Origin: Undibacterium umbellatum
Lineage (GTDB): Bacteria; Pseudomonadota; Gammaproteobacteria; Burkholderiales; Burkholderiaceae_D
Assembly: GCF_014284125.1 (NCBI RefSeq)
Contig: NZ_JACOFX010000018.1
Location: forward strand, 1-64,000
Direction of reading: 5' to 3'
Length of the DNA stretch: 64,000 bases
Part shown: positions 15,616-23,999 of the stretch, in pieces
How positions within the stretch are numbered: position 1 is the stretch's first letter
Layout: each line of letters begins with the position of its first letter
Position numbers and translations under genes: made by a program
Notes under the pieces: generated by a model
What the model saw: only the letters and a program-made list of their open reading frames with translations
Told to the model about the DNA's origin: nothing
Database searches by the model: none

Positions 15616-16098
15616 TTATTTCTTCTCGAAGTAAGTACCCACGCAAACCATGCTGTCACCAGCGCCACGCTCACAATAGGAACGTTTTAATTCATAGCTC
15701 TGAGTTGCAGGGTTATTGAACTTGTAGGGGCCATACCAGCCTTTGGATGAGGTTTTCACCAGGTCTATCATGCCTTTGATGAAGGCGTTGCCGTCTACAT
15801 CCTTCATGGTCATCAAATTTTTACCGACCATTTTTGCGTTGGCCCCCTGCGCCAGGCAATTTCCGTCAAAGTCGTACACAAAGACATATAAGTCCTTTTC
15901 CTTGAATGCACCATCGGGATGATCCGTGAACACTTTATAGGCCTTTTCTGCACCAGCTGACTTGACCAGGGCAACGGCTTTTTTGACCATGTCCTGAGCT
16001 TCGGCTTCGGTTCCATGCTCACTGGCCGCATGTGCGAACGGCACACATACAAGCATACTCAATACTACAGGTAATAATTTAGCTGAAAAACATTCCAT
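15616..16098 (-). CDS. periplasmic single-Cache-domain protein
   Basis: 160 aa. A cleavable signal peptide ends at AHA (about residue 24). The rest is a single Cache_2-type sensor domain: DMVKKAVALVKSAGAEKAYKVF, then DLYVFVYDFDGNCLAQGAN, MVGKNLMTMKDVDGN and GWYGPYKFNNP. Such domains bind small ligands as stand-alone periplasmic proteins or as modules of chemoreceptors; no membrane anchor or signalling domain follows here. Start 16098 is chosen for its AAGGAG site six bases upstream. Together with the CsgG-like lipoprotein upstream it interrupts the usual aspS-nudB order. Confidence 0.8.
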   Translation of the reverse strand: MECFSAKLLPVVLSMLVCVPFAHAASEHGTEAEAQDMVKKAVALVKSAGAEKAYKVFTDHPDGAFKEKDLYVFVYDFDGNCLAQGANAKMVGKNLMTMKDVDGNAFIKGMIDLVKTSSKGWYGPYKFNNPATQSYELKRSYCERGAGDSMVCVGTYFEKK

Positions 16099-16327
16099 CT
16101 TAATCTCCTTATAAGTAAACACTTACCATCAGCACAAGCACGACAGTCTCGGCCACTTGTTTCTTTATAGCAGCTTTTTTGAGCTACGCTTTTCAAGGAA
16201 ACAAGAGTTTACATTGAGGGATTTTTATTGCATTGCCATAGATCTGGAACAAAGGAATGCATATAAATGTCTCGCTGCTAGCAAATCTAGCGACTTTTAA
16301 CAATTCATGCGATGCAGCAATATGCAA

Positions 16328-16350
16328 AAAGGCCTGCAAAGCAGGCCTTT
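16328..16350 (-). terminator. rho-independent terminator after the CsgG-like gene
   Basis: A perfect 10-bp stem AAAGGCCTGC / GCAGGCCTTT with a 3-base loop, followed on the minus strand by TTTGCATA. It begins 20 bp beyond the lipoprotein stop codon. Confidence 0.8.
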
Positions 16351-16370
16351 CAGGTCAGACAAATAAAAAC

Positions 16371-17165
16371 TTACTTTTTCACTGGCACAGCCGGCGGCAA
16401 TTCTTTTTCCTGCAATTGCCTGACTTGCGGCACCAGCTTGTTGTGCGCATCCAGAAAGGCGGCGACGATAACCTTGGCTTCATTGGTATTGCTCCAGCCT
16501 GCGCCAAAACCACCACCATTTGCACCAAAAGCCAGCCCCCCAAGACCCAGGTCAGTGGACTTGGCTGAACCTGTAGAGGCAGCTACCTGCTCGGTGGTTT
16601 CATTATCAGTTAGCAACAAGGCTACTTGTGCCTCTTTGAAACTGACTTTTTCAGCATACCCTACAAAATTCCTCAGGACAGGAATCATACCCATGATGGC
16701 ACCTATGCCGCCGCCAGCCTTGCTTTCAGAAAAAGTCAGGCTAGGCGTCATGGTGTATTGCGCTTCGTACCCCTTGCCTTTGGAAACAGTAGAGTTCTTG
16801 CGAATGATGCCCTGGTCTTTCAGTTCCTGCTCATTGATCACAGCTTTCAGGCCAGACGCACGGTCCACCACCCGGAAGCACCCGCTTTGCTGGGCCAACA
16901 GGCGTATCAAGGGCACAGGTGAAGACGGCAGATTGTACTGACTGATCTGGGTATAGCCGTTAGGATTTTCCACCAGTGACAAGGTCGCCACTGGCGCATC
17001 GCACTTCACCAGGGTCTTGCTGGCGCCCTTGGCACCAACAGGACCGGCAGCGCCAGTCACTTCAGAAGAACCCTCACCAAGCTCGGTTTTCTTTTCTCCG
17101 CAAGCGGCGAGCAATAAACTACTGCTCAACAATAAAAATAAAGCTGTCTTGTTATTCACTCGCAT
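16371..17165 (-). CDS. CsgG/HfaB-like lipoprotein
   Basis: 264 aa. A lipobox LLLAAC ends at Cys22, so it is a lipoprotein. After a Gly/Ala-rich linker the body resembles the CsgG family: LIRLLAQQSGCFRVVDRASGLKAVINEQEL, read here as the start of the domain, and KGYEAQYTMTPSLTF. CsgG forms the outer-membrane pore for curli fibres, but no curli genes are nearby, and the cysteine in SGCFRVVDR is typical of a different, uncharacterised branch found widely in proteobacteria. A glycine-rich stretch LGLGGLAFGANGGGFGAG lies near the C-terminus. Function is unknown. Confidence 0.72.
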   Translation of the reverse strand: MRVNNKTALFLLLSSSLLLAACGEKKTELGEGSSEVTGAAGPVGAKGASKTLVKCDAPVATLSLVENPNGYTQISQYNLPSSPVPLIRLLAQQSGCFRVVDRASGLKAVINEQELKDQGIIRKNSTVSKGKGYEAQYTMTPSLTFSESKAGGGIGAIMGMIPVLRNFVGYAEKVSFKEAQVALLLTDNETTEQVAASTGSAKSTDLGLGGLAFGANGGGFGAGWSNTNEAKVIVAAFLDAHNKLVPQVRQLQEKELPPAVPVKK

Positions 17166-17233
17166 ACTCTTTTCATTGATTGCAGTTTCAATAATCTCAG
17201 TTTCATCAACTAGCCGGCTTTGCAGATTAAAGA

Positions 17234-19036
17234 TTACGCAATTTTTGGTTCTGCTGCGCGCAAACGGATATGCAGTTCACGCAATTGTTTTTCATCAACT
17301 TCAGACGGTGCTTGTGTCAACAGACACTGGGCACGCTGAGTTTTCGGGAAGGCGATCACGTCACGGATGGATTCTGCACCTGTCATCATGGTGACGATAC
17401 GGTCCAGGCCGAAAGCCAGTCCACCATGCGGAGGCGCGCCGTATTGCAATGCATCCAGCAAGAAGCCAAATTTCAATTGCGCTTCTTCTGCATCGATCTT
17501 CAATGCGCGGAAAACCTTGCTTTGTACATCTGCGCGGTGGATACGGACAGAACCGCCGCCCAGTTCCCAGCCATTCAAGACCATGTCATACGCCTTGGCA
17601 ATACATTTGCCCGGATCAGTTTCCATCAAATCTTCATGACCATCTTTTGGTGCAGTGAATGGATGGTGAGTCGCTGTCCATCGGTCGTTTTCTTCATCAT
17701 GTTCGAACATCGGGAAGTCAACTACCCACAGTGGCCTCCATGCATCTTCAAACAAGCCATTGGCTTTACCGAATTCGCTATGACCGATTTTCACACGCAA
17801 TGCGCCGATAGCGTCATTGACGACTTTGGCTTTGTCAGCACCGAAGAAAATCAGGTCGCCATCTTGCGCACCTGTGCGTTCCAGGATTTGTGCCAATGCC
17901 GCGTCGTGGATATTCTTGACGATGGGTGACTGCAAACCATCACGGCCTTGCGCCTTGTCATTGACCTTGATGTAAGCAAGGCCTTTGGCGCCGTAGATAC
18001 CAACGAACTGCGTGTAAGCATCGATTTCAGAACGTGGCATGTTGGCGCCACCTGGTACGCGCAAACCGACTACACGGCCATTGACCATATTGGCGGCACC
18101 GGCGAATACCTTGAAATCAACATCCTTCATCACATCTGTCAATTCTGTGAATTGCAGTTTGACGCGCATGTCTGGCTTGTCGGAACCATACAGGCCCATG
18201 GCATCCGCAAAATCCATCACCGGGAAAGGGTTTGGCAGGTCGATGTCCAGGGTGTTTTTGAAGACCAGACGTATCATGCCTTCAAACATATCGCGAATCT
18301 CTTGCTCATTCATGAAAGAAGTTTCGCAATCGATCTGGGTAAATTCTGGCTGGCGGTCAGCACGCAAGTCTTCATCGCGGAAGCACTTGGTAATCTGGTA
18401 GTAACGGTCAAAGTTGGCGACCATCAGCAATTGTTTGAACAATTGCGGGGATTGTGGCAGCGCAAAGAAGTTACCAGCATTGACGCGGGATGGCACCAGG
18501 TAGTCACGTGCGCCTTCTGGCGTGGACTTGGTCAGCATTGGTGTTTCGATATCGATGAAGCCGTTTGCGTCGAGGAATTTACGCACTTCCATCGCCACCT
18601 TGTAGCGCAGGCGCAGATTGTTTTGCATTTGCGGACGACGCAGGTCCAGCACCCGGTGAGTCAGGCGTGTTGTTTCAGACAGGTTGTCATCATCGAGCTG
18701 GAATGGTGGCGTGACGGATGGATTCAAGACTTCCACTTCGTGCGCCAGCACTTCGATCTTGCCGGATTTCAAATTGCTATTGCCAGTACCTTCTGGGCGG
18801 CTACGGACCAGACCAGTAATGCGCAGACAGAATTCATTACGTACAGTTTCTGCAGCCTTGAATACATCAGCACGGTCAGGATCGCAAACAACCTGCACCA
18901 GGCCTTCGCGGTCACGCAAGTCAATGAAGATCACGCCGCCGTGATCGCGACGACGATGCACCCAGCCACAGAGGCTGACGGTTTGGCCGAGTAATTCCTC
19001 TGTAGTGAGGCCGCAGTATTGGGTACGCATGGACAT
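17234..19036 (-). CDS. aspS: aspartyl-tRNA synthetase
   Basis: 600 aa bacterial-type class II synthetase. An OB-fold anticodon-binding domain (residues 1-110, LCGWVHRRRDHGGVIFIDLRD) precedes the catalytic core with motif 2 FRDEDLRADRQPEFTQID and motif 3 GGLAFGLDRIVTMMTG. The insertion domain of the bacterial enzyme lies between. Two ATG codons (19036 and 19030) compete; AGG lies eight bases upstream of the first. Downstream of DUF502 and fmdB-like genes on the same strand, with the same order as in other Burkholderiales. Whether it also charges tRNA-Asn cannot be read from the sequence. Confidence 0.97.
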   Translation of the reverse strand: MSMRTQYCGLTTEELLGQTVSLCGWVHRRRDHGGVIFIDLRDREGLVQVVCDPDRADVFKAAETVRNEFCLRITGLVRSRPEGTGNSNLKSGKIEVLAHEVEVLNPSVTPPFQLDDDNLSETTRLTHRVLDLRRPQMQNNLRLRYKVAMEVRKFLDANGFIDIETPMLTKSTPEGARDYLVPSRVNAGNFFALPQSPQLFKQLLMVANFDRYYQITKCFRDEDLRADRQPEFTQIDCETSFMNEQEIRDMFEGMIRLVFKNTLDIDLPNPFPVMDFADAMGLYGSDKPDMRVKLQFTELTDVMKDVDFKVFAGAANMVNGRVVGLRVPGGANMPRSEIDAYTQFVGIYGAKGLAYIKVNDKAQGRDGLQSPIVKNIHDAALAQILERTGAQDGDLIFFGADKAKVVNDAIGALRVKIGHSEFGKANGLFEDAWRPLWVVDFPMFEHDEENDRWTATHHPFTAPKDGHEDLMETDPGKCIAKAYDMVLNGWELGGGSVRIHRADVQSKVFRALKIDAEEAQLKFGFLLDALQYGAPPHGGLAFGLDRIVTMMTGAESIRDVIAFPKTQRAQCLLTQAPSEVDEKQLRELHIRLRAAEPKIA

Positions 19037-19097
19037 ATTTCTTACCTGTCTGTATTCAAAATTAAAAATGATTTGATGCAGTGGATAACCGCATCAT

Positions 19098-19700
19098 TTA
19101 TTTGGTGGGGAGATGCTCGGGAGCCACCACGCCCATGGAAACAATATACTTGAGTGCGGCATCGACACTCATGTCCAGTTCTATGGCTTCATCCCTGGGT
19201 AACATCAGGAAAAAGCCGGAGGTCGGATTCGGTGTAGTTGGCACATATACGCTGACAAAATCGCCTTTGAGGTGATTAACCACATCGCCACCCGGTACTC
19301 CAGTCAGGAAACCTATGGTCCAGCAATCACGACGCGGATATTCAATCAGCACGGCTTTGCGGAAGGCATTGCCAGAAGAAGAAAACAGCGTATCCGATAC
19401 CTGTTTCACGCTGGAATAGATGGAACTGACGATAGGAATGCGCTGCAACAGGCTTTCCCAGGCCCTGATGACGTAATTGCCAATAAAGTTTTGCGCCAGC
19501 AAACCCGTCACAAAGACGATGAGCAAGGTTAGGACCGTGCCTATACCCAACATCTTGAAACCAACCAGTTTTTCTGGTCGCCACTCAGTAGGCAACAGCA
19601 ACAGGGACTGGTCCATGGTACTGATAATGGCATGCAGCACCCACAGCGTGATTGCCAGAGGTACTAGAATCAGCAAGCCAGTAATAAAGTATTTACGCAT
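19098..19700 (-). CDS. DUF502-family membrane protein
   Basis: 200 aa. Two membrane spans are evident: residues 5-25 (FITGLLILVPLAITLWVLHAI in part) and 52-75. Conserved DUF502 features follow: RIPIVSSIYSSVKQVSDTL and VYVPTTPNPTSGFFLML. The family is widespread and sits between an FmdB-type gene and aspS in Burkholderiales, as here; function is unknown, with plant homologues linked to membrane trafficking. It lies 61 bp upstream of aspS and 54 bp downstream of the zinc-ribbon gene. Confidence 0.9.
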   Translation of the reverse strand: MRKYFITGLLILVPLAITLWVLHAIISTMDQSLLLLPTEWRPEKLVGFKMLGIGTVLTLLIVFVTGLLAQNFIGNYVIRAWESLLQRIPIVSSIYSSVKQVSDTLFSSSGNAFRKAVLIEYPRRDCWTIGFLTGVPGGDVVNHLKGDFVSVYVPTTPNPTSGFFLMLPRDEAIELDMSVDAALKYIVSMGVVAPEHLPTK

Positions 19701-19754
19701 GGTAATGGTTAGCTTTATGAATTAAACGGCAACAATAAGGAATAAAAAAGCAAA

Positions 19755-20060
19755 TCAGGCAGCCTTGCCAGCATCGCTGGCTGGTGCCGGCGCACTGGTT
19801 TCAGCCGCTGGTGTTGCAGCAGGTGCCGGCGTGGCTGCCGCCTCGTCAGTCGCAGGTGCTGCCGCACTTCCACCAGAGCCACCACGAAAATCTGTCACAT
19901 ACCAGCCTGAGCCCTTGAGCTGAAAACCGGCAGCAGTCACTTGTTTGCGGAAGGACGACTTGCCGCAAGTCGGACAGACACTGAGCGGTTCGTCAGAAAT
20001 CTTTTGCAGTACATCCTTGGCAAACCCGCATTCTTCACAGCGGTAAGCATAAATCGGCAT
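19755..20060 (-). CDS. FmdB-family zinc-ribbon protein
   Basis: 101 aa. The N-terminal zinc ribbon is MPIYAYRCEECG at residues 1-12 with the second knuckle CPTCG near residue 32, giving a four-cysteine site. FRKQVTAAGFQLKGSGWYVTDF follows as conserved strand; the remaining 40 residues are low-complexity Ala/Pro/Thr. FmdB-like proteins are putative regulators of unknown target; this one heads the DUF502-aspS line. The Ala/Pro tail is variable in the family and probably disordered. Confidence 0.9.
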   Translation of the reverse strand: MPIYAYRCEECGFAKDVLQKISDEPLSVCPTCGKSSFRKQVTAAGFQLKGSGWYVTDFRGGSGGSAAAPATDEAAATPAPAATPAAETSAPAPASDAGKAA

Positions 20061-20152
20061 GGTTAAGCCCTAAAAAAACTGATAAAACCCTGAATTATAA
20101 AGGTTTTTGACCAGAATTTGCGCATTGCATCATGCCGATATCCAAGCTGGTA

Positions 20153-21577
20153 TCAAACCACCAGCTTCTTGCGGACAATTTGCGGCAGCAAAGACCCCGC
20201 TATCATACCTGTCAAACTCATTAGCACACCCACCAGTTGTGGTGGCCACAAGCCATCGGGAGCAAAGACTTCCATGCTGACCCAGGAAACAATCCCCAGG
20301 ATGATGGAAGCCAGGCCACCCTGGGTGGTCGCAGGTTTCCAGTACAGGCCAAAAGCAAGTGGTACAAAAGCGGAAACCAGTGTCACCTTATAGGCATTTT
20401 CCACCATTTTATAAATACTGGAATTGGTATTCATGGCAAACAAGGTAATGATAACGGTGAATACCAGAACAACTGCACGCATCATGAACAGGAATTGCTT
20501 GTCACTTTGCTTTGGGAAAAATGGTTTAAGTATGTTTTCTGAGAAAGTGACGGATGGCGCCAATAAGGTTGCACTTGCACAACTTTTGATCGCCGACAGC
20601 AAGGCACCAAAGAACATCACCTGGGCCAGCATAGGCACCTTGGTCATGATCAGGGTTGGCAGTATCAGTTGCGGGTCCTTGTCTATCAGGCTCTCGACCA
20701 TCTTGGGGTCGATCAGTGTCGCCGAATACGCCAGGAACATGGGGATGAAGGCAAAGCAGAAATACAGTACGCCACCCAATACCGATGCATTGCCAGCAAT
20801 TTTCTCATTCTTCGATGAGGCCACGCGCTGAAACACGTCCTGCTGGGGTATCGAACCCAGCATCATGGTGATCCAGGCAGCAAAGAACCATAGAGACTCC
20901 CTGGGCGTAGGCGAGGGCCAGAAATCCAGCTTACCTGCATTGGCAGCATGCTCTACGACAACTTGAGCACCGCCCACCATGCTGGAAACCTCCCAGCCTA
21001 TGTACAGCATGCCAATGACGATGATGATCATTTGCAAAAAATCTGTAATCGCGACTGACCACATGCCGCCCATGAGGGTATAGATCAGCACACTGCCAGC
21101 ACCTATCATCATGCCTGCATTCATTGATATATAGCCGCCTGACACCACCGTGAACACCAGGCCCAGGGCCTTGATCTGCGCCGCCACCCAACCCAGGTAA
21201 GACACTACGATACACAGTGTTACCAGGACTTCGGCCGTGCGACCGAATTTATTGCGATAATAATCACCGATAGTCAGCAAGTTCATGCGATACAGAGGGC
21301 GCGCAAAGAACAGGCCGACCAAGACCAGACACATGGAAGAGCCAAAAGGATCGGCAACCACGCCTTTCAAACCTTCCTTGACGAAGGTGGACGAAATCCC
21401 GAGCACGGTTTCAGAACCAAACCAGGTAGCAAACACCGTTGCTGTGACCACGTACATGGGCAGGGAGCGACCTGCGACCGCAAAGTCTTTGGAGTTATTG
21501 ACATAACGGGCGGCATATAATCCTATGCCAACAGAGATGACCCAATACAGGATGACGAACCAGATGAGTGTATTCAT
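20153..21577 (-). CDS. sodium:solute symporter family protein
   Basis: 474 aa with about 13 hydrophobic segments, the SSS family size. It opens directly with a span (WFVILYWVISVGIGLY), and FAVAGRSLPMYVVTATVFATWFG is the typical early SSS motif. GGMWSVAITDFLQMIIIVIGM and QQDVFQRVASSKNEKIA are further family segments. Substrate is not predictable; proline-, acetate- and pantothenate-type carriers share these traits. No Shine-Dalgarno is visible: the bases before ATG read TTCCCTCC. A perfect terminator hairpin lies only about 25 bp upstream of the start, on the same strand. Confidence 0.87.
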   Translation of the reverse strand: MNTLIWFVILYWVISVGIGLYAARYVNNSKDFAVAGRSLPMYVVTATVFATWFGSETVLGISSTFVKEGLKGVVADPFGSSMCLVLVGLFFARPLYRMNLLTIGDYYRNKFGRTAEVLVTLCIVVSYLGWVAAQIKALGLVFTVVSGGYISMNAGMMIGAGSVLIYTLMGGMWSVAITDFLQMIIIVIGMLYIGWEVSSMVGGAQVVVEHAANAGKLDFWPSPTPRESLWFFAAWITMMLGSIPQQDVFQRVASSKNEKIAGNASVLGGVLYFCFAFIPMFLAYSATLIDPKMVESLIDKDPQLILPTLIMTKVPMLAQVMFFGALLSAIKSCASATLLAPSVTFSENILKPFFPKQSDKQFLFMMRAVVLVFTVIITLFAMNTNSSIYKMVENAYKVTLVSAFVPLAFGLYWKPATTQGGLASIILGIVSWVSMEVFAPDGLWPPQLVGVLMSLTGMIAGSLLPQIVRKKLVV

Positions 21578-21602
21578 GGAGGGAAGCGTGCAAAGATGTC
21601 AA

Positions 21603-21630
21603 TAAAAAACCCGCATTTTTTTCTGCGGGC
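21603..21630 (-). terminator. intrinsic terminator in the leader of the symporter gene
   Basis: On the minus strand CCCGCA-GAAAAAAA-TGCGGG followed by TTTTTTATT is a textbook terminator. No minus-strand gene ends here, and the symporter start codon follows 26 bases later. It would attenuate symporter transcription or end a small RNA from 21630-21980. Confidence 0.75.
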
Positions 21631-21981
21631 ATTATAGACGTAAGTTACACGAAGTTTGCAGGGGGCAGCGGCAAATTTCTGCTATGTACCAGGCATATTT
21701 GTGTAAAAAACACGCTATCTGGGCGTACTTGTCAAAATATCGAAGTATTTGATTGGCTCTTCTAAAAGAATCCATATTGTTCATTTTTCCTGAAGAAAAT
21801 CACAGGAAATCAAATACTTATTATATAAGCAATAATTTGAAACACTTTGAAACAGCCATGTTCACGTGTGGGCTGCTTCTTATACACTCCTGGCTGACTT
21901 GCAATTCTTGCAGGTTTATTCATTAATCCAAGCTGCATAGCTGCTTCAAGCGCATGTGGCACACCCACGACAGGAACATCC
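21631..21981. other. intergenic region between divergent genes
   Basis: Separates the symporter (minus) and Bax-inhibitor-1 (plus) genes. No convincing reading frame is seen. It must hold both promoters and possibly a small minus-strand RNA that ends at the terminator 21603-21630. AT-rich around 21800-21850. Confidence 0.5.
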
Positions 21982-22662
21982 ATGGAACTGGCAAGCACCC
22001 ATCAAGGTTACGGTCCAGCGCGTGAGCGTTTTATCAGCAAGACCTTTAATCATCTCGGTGGCGCAATTCTGGCGTTCACTGCCATTGAAGTTGTTTTATT
22101 CAAAACCGGTATCGCTGAGGTCCTGGCACAAGCCATGCGCCACTTGCCATGGTTCCTCATCCTTGGCGCATTCATGCTGATAGGCTGGCTGGCATCGCGC
22201 GCTGCGCATACGGTAGAAAGCCTGCCGCTGCAATACGCCGCTTTGGGTGCCTACATTGTGGCAGAAGCCATTATCTTCATCCCCATCCTGTACATTGCCA
22301 ACGAGGTAGCACCTGGCGCGATTGCCACGGCTGGCCTGGTCACTGTATTGGCGACAGTGGGCCTGGTGGGTATTGCCTATGTATCGAAGAAAGACTTTTC
22401 TTTCCTTGGCAGTGTATTGAAATGGTGTGGCCTGGTTGCTTTGGTACTGATCGCTTGCGGCATGATTTTTGGTTTCCAGCTTGGCTTGTTCTTTTGCGTA
22501 GCCATGGTGGCCTTTGCTGGCGCATCCATCTTGTATGATGCCTCCAGCATCATCCATCATTATCCTGAGGACCGTTATGTCGGCGCATCATTGCAATTAT
22601 TTGCTTCTGTTGCCCTGATGTTCTGGTATGTATTGCGTATCGTCATGAAATTGCGTGACTAA
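21982..22662 (+). CDS. Bax inhibitor-1 family membrane protein
   Basis: 226 aa with seven hydrophobic segments, the BI-1 architecture. FLILGAFMLIGWLASRAA, YIVAEAIIFIPILYIAN, SFLGSVLKWCGLVALVLIA and ILYDASSIIHHYPEDRYVGASLQLFASVALMFW are in order; the late ILYD...YVGA-x-LQL segment holds the conserved Asp pair that gates calcium leak in BsYetJ-type proteins. Bacterial members (YccA, YetJ) act in the inner membrane, on FtsH protease or calcium balance. AGGA lies seven bases before ATG 21982. A palindromic terminator follows. Confidence 0.87.
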   Translation: MELASTHQGYGPARERFISKTFNHLGGAILAFTAIEVVLFKTGIAEVLAQAMRHLPWFLILGAFMLIGWLASRAAHTVESLPLQYAALGAYIVAEAIIFIPILYIANEVAPGAIATAGLVTVLATVGLVGIAYVSKKDFSFLGSVLKWCGLVALVLIACGMIFGFQLGLFFCVAMVAFAGASILYDASSIIHHYPEDRYVGASLQLFASVALMFWYVLRIVMKLRD

Positions 22663-22688
22663 GCATATCAACTACTAGTACCCGCATC

Positions 22689-22720
22689 AATTCCAGCCTG
22701 CTTCACCGCAGGCTGGAATT
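22689..22720. terminator. bidirectional terminator-like palindrome between convergent genes
   Basis: AATTCCAGCCTGC (22689-22701) pairs perfectly with GCAGGCTGGAATT (22708-22720) over 13 bp with a 6-base loop. It sits between the stops of the convergent Bax-inhibitor-1 and M28 peptidase genes. No clear T-run follows on either strand, so termination may be partial. Confidence 0.65.
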
Positions 22721-22734
22721 CTCCTCCCCCCGCC

Positions 22735-23742
22735 TTATCTGCTTGCCTTACTGCCGTTTTTCGATACTGCAGCTTGTCCGCTTTTACCCTTTATCCTGAA
22801 GTCTGTTGTCAACATGGCCTGGTCCAGTACATAGCTGGCCTTGATCAATAAATCCACCGCACCCAGATAAAACTTCGGATTAATTTTATCTACCGTGTCG
22901 CCGGGTTGGTGGTAATCGGCGTGATCCTCCACCCCAAAATAGATATGTGGGACACCCGCCAGGAAAAAGGGTGAGTGATCCGATTGTTTGGTCCAGTCAT
23001 CTTGCCCCTGTTCTGGCCTGTCATGGCCAAACTTGAGTTTCACGCCCTGATTGCCATCCAGGCCGAGCAGCAAATCCTTTAATACAGGCGTATGGAAGGC
23101 GCCACTGGCATAGAGCTCCCCTTTGTCGCCTCTGGCTATCATGTCGAAATTCATATTGATGCCTATGCGCCCCAGATCAACGACAGGCTTGGCGGCAAAT
23201 GCCCGCGACCCGCTCAGGCCCAACTCCTCTGCATCAAACAAGATATACATGACATCATGCTGTGGCGGGACCTTTTGCATGGCTTCAGCGATGGCCAATA
23301 CCGCCGCCACTCCTGAAGCATTGTCATCAGCACCATAATAAATCTTGCCGCCACGTTCACCCAAGTGATCATAATGGGCAGTAATTGCCATCATTGGGGC
23401 TGTAGCATGCGCGCTCATGCTGCCATTGCGGCAAGCCAGGATATTTTTGCCTTTACGCGTTCCCCCCTGGCGCGGCTGAAATTCAAATTCATGGACAAAG
23501 TCATCCTTACACGGTGTCAAACCAATTTGCTGCAAGCGGCTGACAATATAATCGCGTGCCAGGGCACTACCCTTGCTATCAGTTGCCCTGCCTGCCATTT
23601 CTTCACTGGCCAGTTTTCTGATATCCAGCATGGCCTGCACCGGTTCAGCCGCTTGCACAAAGAAAGGCATCAGGCCAAGTACGGTGACAGGAAATAAGTT
23701 GCGTATAGTTTTGCCAAGTTCAGTTTTGCCAAGTTCAAACAT
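22735..23742 (-). CDS. secreted M28-family zinc aminopeptidase
   Basis: 335 aa from ATG 23742; an ATG at 23757 is also in frame but lacks a ribosome site. A signal peptide ends near VQAAEP. Zinc ligands of M28 peptidases appear in order: His in ITAHYDHLGE, Asp in YGADDNASGVAA, Glu pair in DAEELGLSGS, Asp in NMNFDMIAR and His in EDHADYHQPGDTVDKI. All are intact, so it should be an active periplasmic or secreted aminopeptidase. The N-terminal sequence carries a perfect tandem 15-bp duplication (ELGKT-ELGKT). It stands alone, convergent with the Bax-inhibitor-1 gene. Confidence 0.9.
   Translation of the reverse strand: MFELGKTELGKTIRNLFPVTVLGLMPFFVQAAEPVQAMLDIRKLASEEMAGRATDSKGSALARDYIVSRLQQIGLTPCKDDFVHEFEFQPRQGGTRKGKNILACRNGSMSAHATAPMMAITAHYDHLGERGGKIYYGADDNASGVAAVLAIAEAMQKVPPQHDVMYILFDAEELGLSGSRAFAAKPVVDLGRIGINMNFDMIARGDKGELYASGAFHTPVLKDLLLGLDGNQGVKLKFGHDRPEQGQDDWTKQSDHSPFFLAGVPHIYFGVEDHADYHQPGDTVDKINPKFYLGAVDLLIKASYVLDQAMLTTDFRIKGKSGQAAVSKNGSKASR
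23707..23736 (-). repeat. tandem 15-bp duplication in the M28 signal-peptide region
   Basis: Two perfect head-to-tail copies of AGTTTTGCCAAGTTC encode ELGKTELGKT at the start of the peptidase. The unit length keeps the frame. It looks like a recent slippage event and could vary between strains. Confidence 0.85.
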
Positions 23743-23999
23743 AAATCTTCCAGCCATTTAATAAAAGATAAACTTCAGACCAATAATTGCGGATGTAAGT
23801 TCTATTTACTGAAAATACCATTAAGCTCTTGGGTGCATGTACCAATATCAACAAAATCATCACACAGTTTCAAGCAAGCTTGCAATTACTGGCATTACAT
23901 GGCATAAACCCCAACCTGAGTTTCTGCGACACGGTATTTAACATTCTCGTCTGCACTAATTTTTAGCCTGCGCTTACGTATCACCAGATTTATCCGTCA

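Noticed and set aside
17948..18994. 348-codon plus-strand frame inside aspS
   Set aside because: Antisense shadow of a strongly conserved gene.
21810..21998. 62-codon minus-strand frame upstream of the terminator at 21603-21630
   Set aside because: It overlaps the start of the Bax-inhibitor-1 gene, lacks a ribosome site and has no recognisable sequence, so it is an unlikely owner of the terminator.
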